64,000 nt of DNA. Source: Petrolisthes cinctipes. Taxonomy: Eukaryota; Arthropoda; Malacostraca; Decapoda; Porcellanidae. Shown in pieces: positions 37,035-48,000 of the stretch (the first letter of the stretch is position 1; every line of letters starts with the position of its first letter). Under the pieces are notes generated by a model. That model had not been told where the DNA came from and made no database searches. It was given only the letters and a program-made list of their open reading frames with translations. The DNA is taken from contig JAWQEG010001379.1 of NCBI GenBank assembly GCA_033782935.1, positions 1 to 64,000 on the forward strand. Reading direction: 5' to 3'. The position numbers and the translations under genes are program-made.

Positions 37035-37127
37035 TTAAGGAACCCTGTGATGTAGTCAGATAATTGGAGGCAAATGAATCCTTCAATAAATGCCACGAAA
37101 CACCACCTGTATGGAAGGAGCTTCCAG
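37035..37127. mobile_element. TTAA-type MITE, family A, left half only
   Basis: TTAAGGAACCCTGTGATG, then AATTGGAGGCAAATGAATCC and CACCTGTATGGAAGGAGC. The copy stops where the right arm should begin. Confidence 0.75.
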
Positions 37128-37453
37128 GTATAATTACATAGTGTGGTATTCCTGGCTTCATCCTCTGTCAGTCATACCAATAGATATAATATATTATGCA
37201 TATCGACGCTCGCCATGAGAGAATGAGTGAGTGAGGACAGACTTGGCTGTGACTGTACTGTACTGAGGTAATACATAAAACAGGAGTATACACGCTGGGT
37301 ATATATAGCAATTATTTATAGCATTGTGCATTTGCATAATTATCATCATTATTCAGGTCAAGAGTGTAAAAAATTATCTAAAGTTATTGTCTAGGAATCC
37401 TTACTGACAAAATCAATGGAATGTCAAGTGTCTTGAAATTTTTTGTATAACTA

Positions 37454-37645
37454 ACGTAATGTAGTCAGAAAATTTGAGGTTGACGAGTCCTTCAATCATT
37501 GCCACGACACAAACAGTACCTACACTCAAAGAGCTTGTTTCGTGGTATAATCAGGAGGAATCAGAAGCCACCAACAGATCCCCTATATGTAACATCGAAG
37601 TGATTTGTTTCCTGGCATAGCTTGGAGGAATCATCAGTACCCATC
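37454..37645. mobile_element. TTAA-family MITE, decayed composite copy
   Basis: GTAATGTAGTCAGAAAATTT, GAGTCCTTCAATCATTGCCA and TGGTATAATCAGGAGGAATC follow family A order up to about 37585. A family C-like block (TTTGTTTCCTGGCATAGCTT, GGAGGAATCATC) follows immediately. Neither end keeps TTAA. Confidence 0.6.
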
Positions 37646-37824
37646 CAATTTACCAACAAGAAAATATCCTCTTACCGAGCAGAACAATTTATACTGCTGT
37701 ATCACGGTTTATATAAAAAATAATGCTGTTTCAGTCGCATTCATGATGACGGGTAATGGGGTTCGTTTGTTGTTATATTTACATAATCCACTTAATGATG
37801 CTCAAGATAAATTATGATGTAGGT

Positions 37825-38094
37825 TACTGTCTTGAGCATAAGTTTCTTTACCCCCTGGCGAGAGTGAAGTCAAAGTAGTTGTTGGAGATGGAAGAGACGA
37901 ACAAAAATTAGGTCGGTTCATAATGGTGGGATGATGCTTCATGTCATTATTAAGTGTTCACTTACTGGAATCCAACAACTTTTACGCCTGCATGATTAAC
38001 TGACTTCCAGTGTTTGTTTACCTGGCCCTTCTCCAACCACGACTTTGACCTCACTCTCGCTATGGAAGTAAAGAAACTAATGCTCATGACTGTA
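37825..38094. mobile_element. TA-flanked MITE, family D3
   Basis: Long imperfect inverted arms of about 65 bp: CTTGAGCATAAGTTTCTTTA at the left pairs with TAAAGAAACTAATGCTCATG at the right. AGAGTGAAGTCAAAGTAGTT versus the complement of ACGACTTTGACCTCACTCTC lies further in. TA borders are at 37825 and 38093. Confidence 0.87.
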
Positions 38095-38306
38095 CAGTCA
38101 GTCGCACATTACAATCTCTAGCTCATCTGAGTCAAAACCAGAGATCTGGAATAGCTGGTTTCTGGTCGACAGCCCATTAGAAACCCTCAATGGTTCGAAA
38201 TGTGTGTAGCTTCGTGATGGTTTGTGTGGGATGTCGTCCAGAAACCTCCTGCTTCAGATCTCTGGCTTCGACTCGGGTGGGCTAGAGATTGTGGTGCGCC
38301 ACTGTA
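38093..38306. mobile_element. TA-flanked MITE, family D4, abutting D3
   Basis: Inverted arms of about 70 bp: ACAATCTCTAGCTCATCTGA at the left pairs with CGGGTGGGCTAGAGATTGTG at the right, and CCAGAGATCT with AGATCTCTGG. Both ends read TACAGT inward. The left TA (38093-38094) is also the right TA of element D3. Confidence 0.87.
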
Positions 38307-38360
38307 CAGGAACATACAGCCTGAAAATGACTCGTTAATTATTTTATTTCTAATTCTATT

Positions 38361-38386
38361 TTTTTTTTTTTTTTTTTTTTTTTTCA
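38361..38386. repeat. Poly(T) tract
   Basis: About 25 T followed by CAG. It looks like a strong polypyrimidine-acceptor pair, but no exon can be confirmed behind it. Confidence 0.85.
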
Positions 38387-38639
38387 GATAGCTCAGTGAG
38401 TGTTGGTGGTGGTTGGTGGAATATCAGCAGCAAGGACATTATCTTCATACGTTCTGGCTGCCCGGTCACATTCCAGTCGTTTTGTCACGTTCCAGTCGTC
38501 GTTCATTTGTCAGTTCCGGTTGCGTTCCGTCGCTGTGTTACATTTCGGTAGCCATTTAACGATCTGGTCACTCTTTTGTCACGTTCTGGTCACAGTGTCA
38601 CGTTACACTCCTCAGTCTGGTTATAATTTCTGAACCCCC

Positions 38640-39930
38640 ATATCCTTATCCCACATATGTTGTATCCTTCATTATTATTTTATGGTAAAAAATACTGGCC
38701 TCCATGTGGGGATTGTGTGGAATGTCTGATAATTTGCATGGACTTAAGACGAAGTGCATTTGGTTCGCATGTTGCATGAAAACGCATTGCATGAATTTTA
38801 TGTAACTTCAAGCATTATATACTTGTAGAACAGCAAAAGTACTAACAATAACAATGCTAATTATATTATGGCAAAAAAACAACTAATATTATATAAGGGT
38901 AATATTTAACAGTTTCAATAGCTAAAAATTTATCTGATTCTGACAATATTATCGACTGATGATTTGTGATGTAGACATACAGAGTAATGTTAAATTCTAT
39001 GATCACTAAACACATGTTGCAGTCGATTGATCAAGCTGTGAAGCCCAGATTGGCTATGATATACTACCCGTCGTACACAAAGCTGACCAGTCTTCTAGTG
39101 TATGATAATGTTTTAGTATTGCAGTGTATACAAGTAGTACCAATTTCTAAGTATGGCGATGTATATGTGTAACAGGTTATAGTTACTAAGGCAAAATTCA
39201 TGATTTTCTTGTTATAATTATATGTATTGCAATTTATTTTTTCATATTTGATATTTATGTATATAACATTGTCATAGACTACTGGTAAAGTGTGACAACA
39301 GATTAACAGTGGTGTTCATTTCCATTGCATTGACATTTTAAGCTTGTGGTGGAAAATAGTAGACCTAAAAAACCCTCTCTTCAAGGGATACAACAACAAA
39401 GCCACTGCATCATCCATAAGGGTAGCCTACTTACCAATGTTATACCTCCCCCCCCCCCCCATGCTGGTATTCATTGATTAACCCAAGGTACCCACCAGCC
39501 CTGTGATAGTTGTAGGTGTATAGCTGAATCAACTCCACATACAAGTGTCTGGATTCAGTGTTTACATCACCTGCTTAACAACAACCAATCTTACAGTCCC
39601 ACCAGTAGCAATCGACCATTCCACCATCCATTCCTACACTATGATTATTTGTTCTATGGTAACTGTTCATATTTGTCACTAACATTTATATGCAAGTTTT
39701 ATTGTTTCAGTATCCGATTACACATCAAGAGTAATAGATTATGATATATTAATTTCAGAATATTACAGTTTGTTAATTAAATTTATGTTCTTGTGGTGAT
39801 GTAGATGCATGCGTGTTTATTGATATTTTTCTTGTAAATTAACGTCAGGATGTGCATTTATATAATTATCAACTTTTTCTAGTCTTTTATATTTAGGCAT
39901 TGAAAAAAAAAGTCTTCTCCGAACCATTCT
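38640..39930. other. AT-rich spacer
   Basis: No gene seen; one short C run near 39450. Confidence 0.4.
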
Positions 39931-39939
39931 ATAGACCTG

Positions 39940-40185
39940 TATGTGTATCTGTCTATGACCTGTCTGTGGATCTATGTATAACCTGTCTGTGGATCTATGT
40001 ATAACCTGTCTGTGGATCCATGACCTGTTTGTGTATCTATCTATGACCTGTCTGTGTATCTATCTATGACCTGTCTGTGGATCTATGTATGACCTGTCTG
40101 TGGATCTATGTATGACCTGTCTGTGTATTCACGACCTGTCTGTGGATCCATGACCTGTCTATAAATCTATGAGCTCTCTGTGTAT
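39940..40185. repeat. 22-24 bp minisatellite, ACCTGTCTGTGGATCTATGT
   Basis: About ten units of GACCTGTCTGTGGATCTATG with variable last bases (TAT, TATCTAT, CAC). Confidence 0.92.
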
Positions 40186-40654
40186 CTATGGAGAGGTATC
40201 GTAACTAATCCACTGAATGGACTGTACAGGAGGACACTTGCTACTTCCCCTACCCACAAAGTCATCTCTAGGTATATATTCTATACCCTGGACCACTGAG
40301 AAGAAAAGGCAACAACACAACTGTTACTGTACTAACCTCGTTCCTCTTGTTTATTTTAAAATGTGAACGTTTTCTAATACAAATATTTAATGCTGTTCCT
40401 TGGCATTATCTTTTCATGTGCATTTTGAGACCAATCTTAACTTTTTTTTTATGAAGTCTTATATGGGATTTATATGTATTTTCATGTGTTAATACGTGCA
40501 TTTGTTGTTTACATACGGTTTACCTTTTTTTTAAATCCTTTTAGAAATGTTTTTTCTTGGTTATTATTTGTATTATATTATCATTGTGTTTTGCTTGCTT
40601 GCACTACCACAACTTATATAATTCTGAACAAAATCATTTATGTCAGTTTTCTTC

Positions 40655-41338
40655 TTTCCAGAGTGACCAGAGGACAGAGAAGAGGGATCCAGGTATTTCC
40701 AGTAATGTATCTGTAAATTTATGTACTTGATGATATGCATATGTAAATTTGATAGGTATACTAGAATAACCATGAATATATAATGCTGATTATAAATTTA
40801 GGTAGGCAGGCCTTATGACAGGGTGGAGCATGAGGTTTTTTCTCGTGCTATACCCTGCTTATCCTTCCAGCCAGGGTGCCCGGCCAACGGTGAGGACGAC
40901 CCTCATGAAGAGGACAACCAAGGGGACGATTCCCATGAAAAGCGATGACCAAGAGGACGACCCTCATGAAGAGAACGAACAAGAGGATAACAAGACGACC
41001 ACTCCTTAGAGAAGAGGACAACCACAACCAGAGCACAGGAACCAAGGTGTATCTTTTATGTTTGTATTGACTGACATATGTGATGAAATATATTGATGAG
41101 TATATTATGAATATATTGAATATATTAGCTGCAGAATAGGTAGGTAGACAGGCCTTAATGCAGGGTAGAGCATGGGAAGCTTTCCATGCCACACCCTGCA
41201 TTTCTTTCCAGCCAGGGTGTGTGTGTGGAGGGAAGAGGGACGGACGTACCAGCCAAAGGAGAGAAGAGCCGGACGTGGGGAAAAGAGAGAAGAGCAAGAG
41301 GAGCAACGAACCTTCTGTAGAGATCAACGAAGAAGAGG
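40655..41338 (+). other. Group of exon-like segments with consensus splice sites
   Basis: Three segments look like exons. One is 40662-40691 (acceptor TTCTTCTTTCCAG, donor CCAG/GTATTT). One starts after TATCCTTCCAG at about 40872 and may end at CCAAG/GTGTAT near 41047. One is 41211-41338 (acceptor ATTTCTTTCCAG, donor AGAG/GTGAGT). The second and third are preceded by a duplicated hairpin segment (CAGGGT.GAGCATG ... CATGC.A.ACCCTGC), and both begin CCAGGGTG. Their translations are Lys/Arg/Glu/Asp-rich with no domain known to me. A lineage-specific gene or non-coding RNA is possible. Confidence 0.3.
40801..41218. repeat. Duplicated 75-bp hairpin segment
   Basis: The two copies, at about 40801-40875 and 41138-41218, share TAGGTAGGCAGGCCTTA-like starts and CCTGC..TCCAGCCAGGGTG ends. 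Within each, the middle can fold: GCAGGGTAGAGCATGG pairs with CCATGCCACACCCTGC in the second copy. Confidence 0.8.
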
Positions 41339-41734
41339 TGAGTGAAAGTTGTCCCATTGTGTGTCTGTCACTTTGATGGCATATATGATCAAAATACCTG
41401 TTGGTCATCCACCAACTTCATTGTTGAGGCCAAAATATGTGAATAGATAATTAATTGGATTCGTAGACCAGGAGTGTGTAGGTTCTAATCTTGGCCACAA
41501 CGAGGGTTTTGTGCTACGTATTCCATCCGGCCAATATACTGTACCACAATAGAGAATTGAATGGTATTATATGTCATTATCATAGTAGTCTACATATCCA
41601 ATACTGATTATTATATGAAGCTTAAACAGGGGTATCGGGTTTGATTCCGGGTGTGTTTACCACATTAACCATATTCTCTGTAATAGTGTGAATCGAGGAT
41701 ATACTAATGGCTTTTTTTTAATCCTTTCGCTGTT

Positions 41735-41912
41735 ACTGCCACCACCACTATTACCACCACTGCCATCACCATCACTACTGACTGCCATCATCTGGACACC
41801 ATTGCCACTGTTGTCACCACCACTATTGCCTCTACTACCAACCTCTTCCACCAACCTCTTCCACCACCACTACCACCACTACTACCACCACTACTACCAA
41901 CCTCTTGATCTA
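41735..41912. repeat. (ACC)n-rich array
   Basis: Interrupted ACC/ACT/GCC triplets, about 175 bp; open frames on both strands are artefacts. Confidence 0.85.
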
Positions 41913-42004
41913 CATGAACAAATAAAAAGGGTGGGTATTTATACTTTCGTTCATAGAGTAGGCAACCTTTTTATTATTGTTTAGAGTTTAATTCACTGTC
42001 ATAC

Positions 42005-42692
42005 TTTTATTTACAGCAATGATTTTAATAAACTTACTTTTTACAGTTTTAATAATTTCAGGTAACTTTATTAATTGTTTTCAGGTTTAATTGCAAACAT
42101 TTTGAAATTTCAGGCTTAATTGGTTTTGGAATTTCAGGTTAATTACATTTTTAGATTTCAGGTTTAATTATATTTTGGGATTTCAGGTTTAATTACATTT
42201 TGGATTTCAGATTTAATTAAGCTTTTGGATTTTAGATATAATAAAAATTTTGGATTTCAGGTATAATAAAATTTTTGGGTTTCAGGCATAACAACGTTTT
42301 TGGATTTTCAGGTTAATTACACTTTTAGATTTCAGGTTTAATTATATTTTTGGATTTCAGGTTTACTACATTTTTGGATTTTCAGGTTAATTGCACTTTT
42401 GGATTTCAGGTGTAATTATATTTTTGGATTTCAGGTTTATTACACTTTTGGATTTCAGGTGTAATTATATTTTTGGATTTTCAGGTTAATTGCACTTTTG
42501 GATTTCAGGTTTATTACATTTTTGGATTTCAGGTTTACTACACTTTTGGATTTCAGGTTTAATTGCACTTTTGGATTTCAGGTGTAATTATATTTTTGGA
42601 TTTCAGGTTTATTTACATTTTTGAATTTCAGGTTTATTTACATTTTTGAATTTCAGGTTTATTTACATTTTTGAATTTCAGGTTTAATTTCC
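42005..42692. repeat. 25-26 bp minisatellite with ATTTCAGGTTTAATTA core
   Basis: About 27 degenerate units of TTTTTGGATTTCAGGTTTAA with a few variable bases. The last three units (42613-42690) are identical at 25 bp. Every unit has a T-rich stretch followed by CAGGT, which is acceptor-like on the plus strand. Confidence 0.95.
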
Positions 42693-42928
42693 AACAGCAT
42701 CTCATCCACATTATTTTATTTTACAGTTCTCTCACAGGCTAATAAATAAATAAATAAATTGACATTGTACACACGTAGCTTCCTTATCCTTACAAACAAA
42801 CTGTTCCTATGATCAGCTTTATGTATAAATATGAATTATTAGTTAAATGAATGGAATTTATATAAAAAAAATGGGTTAATACATAAAATATTAATGCAAT
42901 AATAAAAATACAGCTGGATTTGGATTAA

Positions 42929-42965
42929 TTAAGGGACCCTGTGATGTAGTCGGAAAATTGGAGCC
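42929..42965. mobile_element. Family A MITE, left end fragment
   Basis: TTAAGGGACCCTGTGATGTA followed by CGGAAAATTGGAG, then similarity stops. It lies 35 bp left of the G-rich fold-back element. Confidence 0.7.
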
Positions 42966-42999
42966 GTAAATCCTGTCCGTGTATTAAGCACAATTTGTA

Positions 43000-43198
43000 T
43001 TAAGGGGGTGCGGGAATAGGGGGACAGGCTTGGGGGGGGTTTAGGGGGGTGCGGGGGGTTTTGGGAGGTGCGGGAGTAGGGGGACAGGCTTAGGGGGGGG
43101 AATAGGGGACAAGCTTTCTACTCCCCCAAGCCTGTCCCCCTATTCCCGCACCCCCCAAACTCCCCCCAAGCCTGTCCCCTACTCCCGCACCCCCTTAA
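43000..43198. mobile_element. TTAA-type G-rich fold-back element, family B, copy 2
   Basis: TTAA at 43000-43003 and 43195-43198. Left arm AAGGGGGTGCGGGAATAGGG, right arm CTACTCCCGCACCCCCTT. Internal direct repeats of GGTGCGGG and GGGGACAGGCTT match copy 1 (11046-11258), including the junction GGGGACA.GCTTTCTAC between the arms. Confidence 0.88.
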
Positions 43199-45638
43199 TA
43201 TAAATACTATCGCCTCCAATAGTTATGACCCACCCTCCTCGATACCCCTATGTCCCGGGTTGCCCCTTCTCTGCGCGACAGGTTACATGCATGGGGTAAT
43301 GGGGGTGGAGGGAGAGGAGAATCTGTTGGGGGGGGGGGGGAGGAGAGGGGGATGTGTTGCTTGAATCCAATGAATGTTACTGTGACATTATCTGCTTATA
43401 ACTTGACAATATATAAGGATATAACTATGGAAAAGTTATCAGCGACATGATACGTCAACTATAAACGAGAGAAATTTTCCGAATTACACGTTATTTGGTT
43501 GTAAAATATTTAAATAAACTACTTTGCACTCTAAAAACAAATACTGTTTTCGGAAATACATGTTGAGGAAAATTTGTCTACAGAAATGATTTTGTTTCTA
43601 TGTAATAGCGCTCTTTACCTCATCATTGGCACATCTATAACACACACATACATATAGGCTACTGAAAGGAGTAAGAAATAAAACATAATACAACAGAATA
43701 GATCGAAGGCAGAGGAAAGAGACAGCAAGCATGAAAGAAAAAAAAAAAAAAAAAGGAAAGGAGGTTCAGGGATCGAAGAGAGGGAAGAGATTGGCTCAGG
43801 CCCGAAGGGGCGCCCAAACCCCTTTAAAGTTGGGATAGGGGGAGAGTTTGAGTGGCTAGCAATGAGTGAGCTTCTTGCATAAGTGGGAGAGTGGAGGAGG
43901 AGGTGGTAAAGCGGGCACACTCCCAAGTATTAATTGCTGTGGCCGCACTAGGTTGGTAGGTAGCTTCTAGGGGCTGGGGTAGGGGCAAGGAGAGGGGTGG
44001 GGGCTGGGGGTAGGGGGGGGAACAGACCATGGGGGGGATATAGTAGGGAGTAGAAGCTGGCATACTACCTTCATGCATGCTACTTGTTTGTCACGCCCAC
44101 CACCACCACCAGCCAGCTAGCTATACCTTCTCTTCTACACTTACTATATTTCAAACTATATCATGTGGTGGTGGCTGTTTGTGGTAAAGTTTGAAGCGAG
44201 GTATTAATGTATGTGGCTGCCTGAGGATGATGATAATGTTTAGATGGTCCTCCAATAGTGTAGTGGTTGCTTGGTTTTATTTTCTCCGGTTTAGTCACCC
44301 ACCATCTCTCTCTCTCTCCTTCCTTCCCTCCCTCCCTCCTACTAGTAGTTCTCCGCCAACACTACCACCACCACAGTTACTACTAACAACAACAGTGGAC
44401 TATACATCCTTGCTTTACCTCCTCTCTTCTATCTCTCGCATTGACTCTAATTAAACTAGCCATTAGAGTACTTCCCATGAACAAGGTAAAAGAAATACAG
44501 TTGGGTGCATGTAAAGTACTATACTGTGTTCGGAGTAAATTTATAACAATATATCGTAAATAAAAATATAAAAATATCCCCAACTGAGGGTGCAGCGTTG
44601 GAAATAGACACAAGCGTTAAACAAGAGGTGGCGACGTAGGAATGAAGTGAGGCGATCAGAGGTAATAATCGGTTTCACAGGGACACTTTTAAATGACGAT
44701 AAGAAAGCAGTAGCATCCCTTAAACCTCCTATTATGATTTGTGGCTGTGTGTTGGTGATTCTGAGTGATGAAGACTGTGGTGAGATGAGTTGTGTAATGA
44801 AGATGGTGCATGGTGTGAAGTGTGGTGAAGGTATGTGTACTGTCAAGAGCACTAATAGGTATACAGCTTTGGTTGAAGCTTTGAACAGTCCAATTCACCA
44901 ACGAACAAATTTCAATGGAGATCTTATCGTGCATTTATTTACTGTCTCTATGTATTCCAAGCACACCTGGATACTTATTAGTGCTTGTGACTGTACTGTA
45001 CTACGATAGGCTATATATTAGGTGCATAATATGGTGTAGGCACGTGGTGAGTTGAGTATGAGATGTGGTGTGAAAATACTCGTGTTAATTAATGATAGTG
45101 TGTGTATGATGTGAAGTCTCAATTATGTCTGTGATGAAGGTGATGATAAAAAGAGTGCCATTTGTACTGTCATAAGAGTAATGATCTATGTGGTGTGTGA
45201 GGTAATAGTTTCTGTGGTGTAATTATCAGTGACAGAATAATGTGGTGTGACAAACATAATTACATATATGGTGACATGAGGATAGTAGTGAGAAGTATAT
45301 AATGCCTCGGCTGGAAGTCTATAATTATGATATGGTGTACTGAAGAGATTATTAATATTATTATTTTTTATTAACTTTTGTAGTGGAGGTATAAAGACTG
45401 TATTGTGTGCATAATTATTGGCTGGACGTGATAATTAGTTACTCAATAAATAAAATGAACTGAAAGAGGAAGACAGAAGACCTCGCTGGTAGAACCTGTA
45501 GCACGAGGGAGAAGGAAATAGAAAGAGAGGGACAGTTTATATTTATATATAATGTGTTGCGTTATCTTATAGTGGTATGTGAGTGTTGTGTGTATATGGT
45601 GATGTGTTGCCTATTGGTCACTGGTGTGTAATTCATGT
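43199..45638. other. Spacer with simple tracts, no supported gene
   Basis: Holds a G run at 43329-43342, an A run at 43738-43755, a G-rich tract near 43975-44040, CT/CTTCC repeats near 44308-44340 and GTGTGATGAAG-biased sequence at 44740-45320. The 120-codon open frame at 44647-45009 lies partly in that biased sequence and resembles nothing known to me. Confidence 0.45.
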
Positions 45639-45804
45639 TTAAGGGGATAGTACACTGTTGGTAAATCTGGAGCAAATGATTCCTCCAAACTACTCCAGGC
45701 AACAGCTAGGTCACCATTATTTTTGCTAATTTGGTCCTGTTTCTTGGCATACTTTGGAGGAATTAAGGCTCCAATGTACCCAAAGTGTATTATTACCTTC
45801 TTAA
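45639..45804. mobile_element. TTAA-type MITE, family C, intact copy 2
   Basis: TTAA at 45639-45642 and 45801-45804. The ends are short inverted repeats: GGGGATAGTACACTGTTGGT at the left against CAAAGTGTATTATTACCTTC at the right. The interior has GATTCCTCCAAACTACTCCA and ACTTTGGAGGAATTAAGG, themselves an inverted pair. Confidence 0.88.
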
Positions 45805-45860
45805 CTTCCCTCGTGGTTTGTTTGTATGTGTTTTAATTAAGAAAAGAAGGCGAGTGTGTA

Positions 45861-45931
45861 GTGTGTGTGTGTTTGTGTGTGTAGAAACGTGTGTGTGTGT
45901 GTGTGTGTGTGTTTCTGTCTGTGTAGAAAAA

Positions 45932-45962
<31 letters not shown>

Positions 45963-46088
45963 ATGTGTGTGTGTGTGTGTAAGAGAATGTGTGTGTGTGT
46001 GTGTGTGTGTAAGAGAATGTGTGTGTATGTGTGTAAGAGAATGTGTGTGTGTGTATGCATGTGTAAAAGAATGTGTGTGTGTAAAAGA

Positions 46089-46130
<42 letters not shown>
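45861..46130. repeat. (GT)n with AAGAGAAT interruptions
   Basis: Successive GT blocks of 14-40 bp are separated by AAGAGAAT or AAAAGAAT, giving a higher-order repeat. Cys/Val-rich open frames are artefacts. Confidence 0.95.
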
Positions 46131-46214
46131 CGTGATAGTTGTTCTTTGGGTGAAGGTGTGGTGGTGAGTGGCTGGCTTACAGGTGGCATCAATGTGTCAA
46201 CTTATTTTTAGTAC

Positions 46215-46550
46215 CTGAAAGAGCAGAACAGAGATGAGTTACTAGGAGACGGGGTTGTAGGAAGTAATGCGATGATTTTGTTTCAGCGAAGAACAGAGAT
46301 AAGTTGTTAGGGGTCGGGGTTGTGGGAAGTAATGTGATGTTTTTGTTTCAGTGAAGAACAGAGATAAGTTATTAGGGGTCGGGGTTGTGGGAAGTACTGT
46401 GATGTTTTTGTTTCAGTGAAGAACAGAGATGAGTTATTAGGGGTCGGGGTTGTGGGAAGTAATGTGATGTTGTTGTTTCAGTGTAGAATAGAGATGAGTT
46501 GTTAGAGGTCGGGGTTGTGGGAAGTAATGTGATGTTGTTGTTTCAGTGAC
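46215..46550. repeat. 65-bp minisatellite ending in GTTTCAG
   Basis: Five units of about 65 bp, TGAAGAACAGAGATAAGTTA then TTAGGGGTCGGGGTTGTGGG, and ending TGATGTTTTTGTTTCAG. Each unit junction mimics a splice acceptor. Confidence 0.93.
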
Positions 46551-46635
46551 TCAAGTGAAGGAATGTGTGCATGGTGTCTGACGATGTGTGTTGACATAAA
46601 AATGGTATACAGTTTTACCTGATGAAGTTTGTTAA

Positions 46636-46796
46636 TTAAGGGGGTAATGCACTTTTGGTACATTGGAGTGCCTTTATTCCTTTAAACTCTGCCATGAAAC
46701 ACAACCAGATGAACAAAACTATTGGTGGTATGTTGCCTGGAACAGTTTGGAGGAATAATTTTCTCTAGATTTTTCAAAAGTGTATTATCCCCTTAA
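46636..46796. mobile_element. TTAA-type MITE, family C, intact copy 3
   Basis: TTAA at 46636-46639 and 46793-46796. Left end GGGGGTAATGCACTTTTGGT, right end TTTTCAAAAGTGTATTATCC then CCTTAA. AACCAGATGAACAAAACTAT lies in the centre. 161 bp. Confidence 0.9.
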
Positions 46797-47091
46797 GTCC
46801 TGACAGGTGTAGGGATAGGGCCACAGATAATCTGGTAATAATGTAAATTTTGAAATGTCATGTATTATGTTCATTATCTGTAATATAATCAGCACCCATA
46901 TAACTGTAACAATATCGAGTTAAATGTTTTCATTGTAACTGAAAAAAAAACCCAGTTCGAACTGAACGAACTTGGTCAGGCAACTGTACTACCCTGGAAA
47001 AATATTGTCATGATGAATTCCAACACGAGTATATTACATTACAGGTGAATTTATTATGTGTCGCAGCAATGACGACGATACTTGACAGAAA

Positions 47092-47270
47092 GGGGAGGTG
47101 GCCGAGTGGTTAGTGTGCTGGACTCGTAATCTATCGCTAGGGTAGGGAGATCGAATCCTCTCAGATGAGGAGCTGAGAATAGTTACTCTTCCAAATTTAA
47201 TTTCAGGCACTAACGATAAGGCCACCGAACGTCGTAAAACACCCTCGCTGGTAAGAGAAAACGACATGCA
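47092..47270 (+). repeat. tRNA-derived SINE or tRNA pseudogene (Ser-like head)
   Basis: GGTGGCCGAGTGGTTAGTGT fits a class II (Ser-like) D arm with an A box, GGACTCGTAATC an anticodon arm, and GAGATCGAATCCTC a degraded B box. The acceptor stem has no matching 3' strand and the anticodon stem has mismatches, so this is not a functional tRNA gene. Following sequence to about 47270 may be the SINE body. Confidence 0.55.
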
Positions 47271-47866
47271 GGGTGGGTGGGAATTTCGCTCCTTTGTTAC
47301 TCAGCGTGGATACAATACTGCAGTTTTCATAAACATCAAAATGTGTACATGTTGTATAAAAATTCCTCATACTTGTGTTATATTGCAGTCAAACTGTATT
47401 TTATTAATCAAAATCCTAAAATGGAGCAAGCAAATTAATAGTAAAATCCCCTATTGCTTGGCAACACAATGAACTTCCGAGTCACTCTCCATTGAGCCTC
47501 CCTGAGTTAATATATACAATTCACCTGCCATTGTCTTGTTGTTTGCTCTTGTTTCTGTCATTTTAAATTCCAATGGCGATATTGTTACAGAAATGTAGGG
47601 TAGTGTGCATCTTTTTCACTACATCTTTATCCGTATTATCCTAACATAAGGAACGGTAAAGGCTACTCTGGCGCAACTGCTGGTAGTTTTACAATTCTGT
47701 GGACAATCGACTGTGGAAAATCAATATTTTTTATTGTGCTGGGCTTTCCATCAATGACACATATTCAACTACGTGTATCTTCCTTTACAACAAGACGAAA
47801 GTAGACCTATCGTGGAATGATTTAAGTAGTATCTATTTTAATTATCTTTAATACACTTAATTCCAG

Positions 47867-47954
47867 TACCTCTTCAGAGACAAATTCTCTTCCCTGGTGT
47901 GGAGGTAATATGTGTGAAGTTGTTAGAGACGCAGCGTGAGACAACCCAGCAAGA
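47867..47954 (+). other. Probable 5' untranslated part of gene 2 exon 1
   Basis: An acceptor-like TTAATTCCAG ends at 47866, and sequence without an in-frame upstream ATG leads to the start at 47955. It could equally be the 5' end of an unspliced leader. Confidence 0.35.
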
Positions 47955-48000
47955 ATGGACCATCCTCATGAGAGTTTGATCACCACCTCGCATGTGGCAG
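47955..48000 (+). CDS. Gene 2, first coding exon of a PPxY-motif membrane protein
   Basis: ATG at 47955 (context AAGAATGG) opens 15 codons, MDHPHESLITTSHVA. A consensus donor, GCAG/GTGAGT, follows at 48000/48001 and leaves one base (phase 1). The exon at 48838 needs exactly one base from upstream, and joining them keeps the frame: the split codon becomes Gly, followed by Thr and Met. That phase match, the donor and the short 837-bp intron support the pairing. The encoded N-terminal segment is short, uncharged to slightly acidic, has no signal peptide, and would lie outside the cell or in the lumen if the topology is N-out. If this exon were not used, translation could start at the Met at 48843. 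Confidence 0.7.

Noticed and set aside
38093..38306. Hairpin as a microRNA precursor
   Set aside because: Arms of about 70 bp flanked by TA and paired with an adjacent similar element fit a MITE much better.
44647..45009. 120-codon open frame beginning MRRSEVIIGF
   Set aside because: Part of a GTG/GATGAAG-biased stretch, with no family resemblance and no exon signals.
47092..47165. Functional tRNA-Ser gene
   Set aside because: The acceptor stem does not pair and the B box and anticodon stem are degraded.
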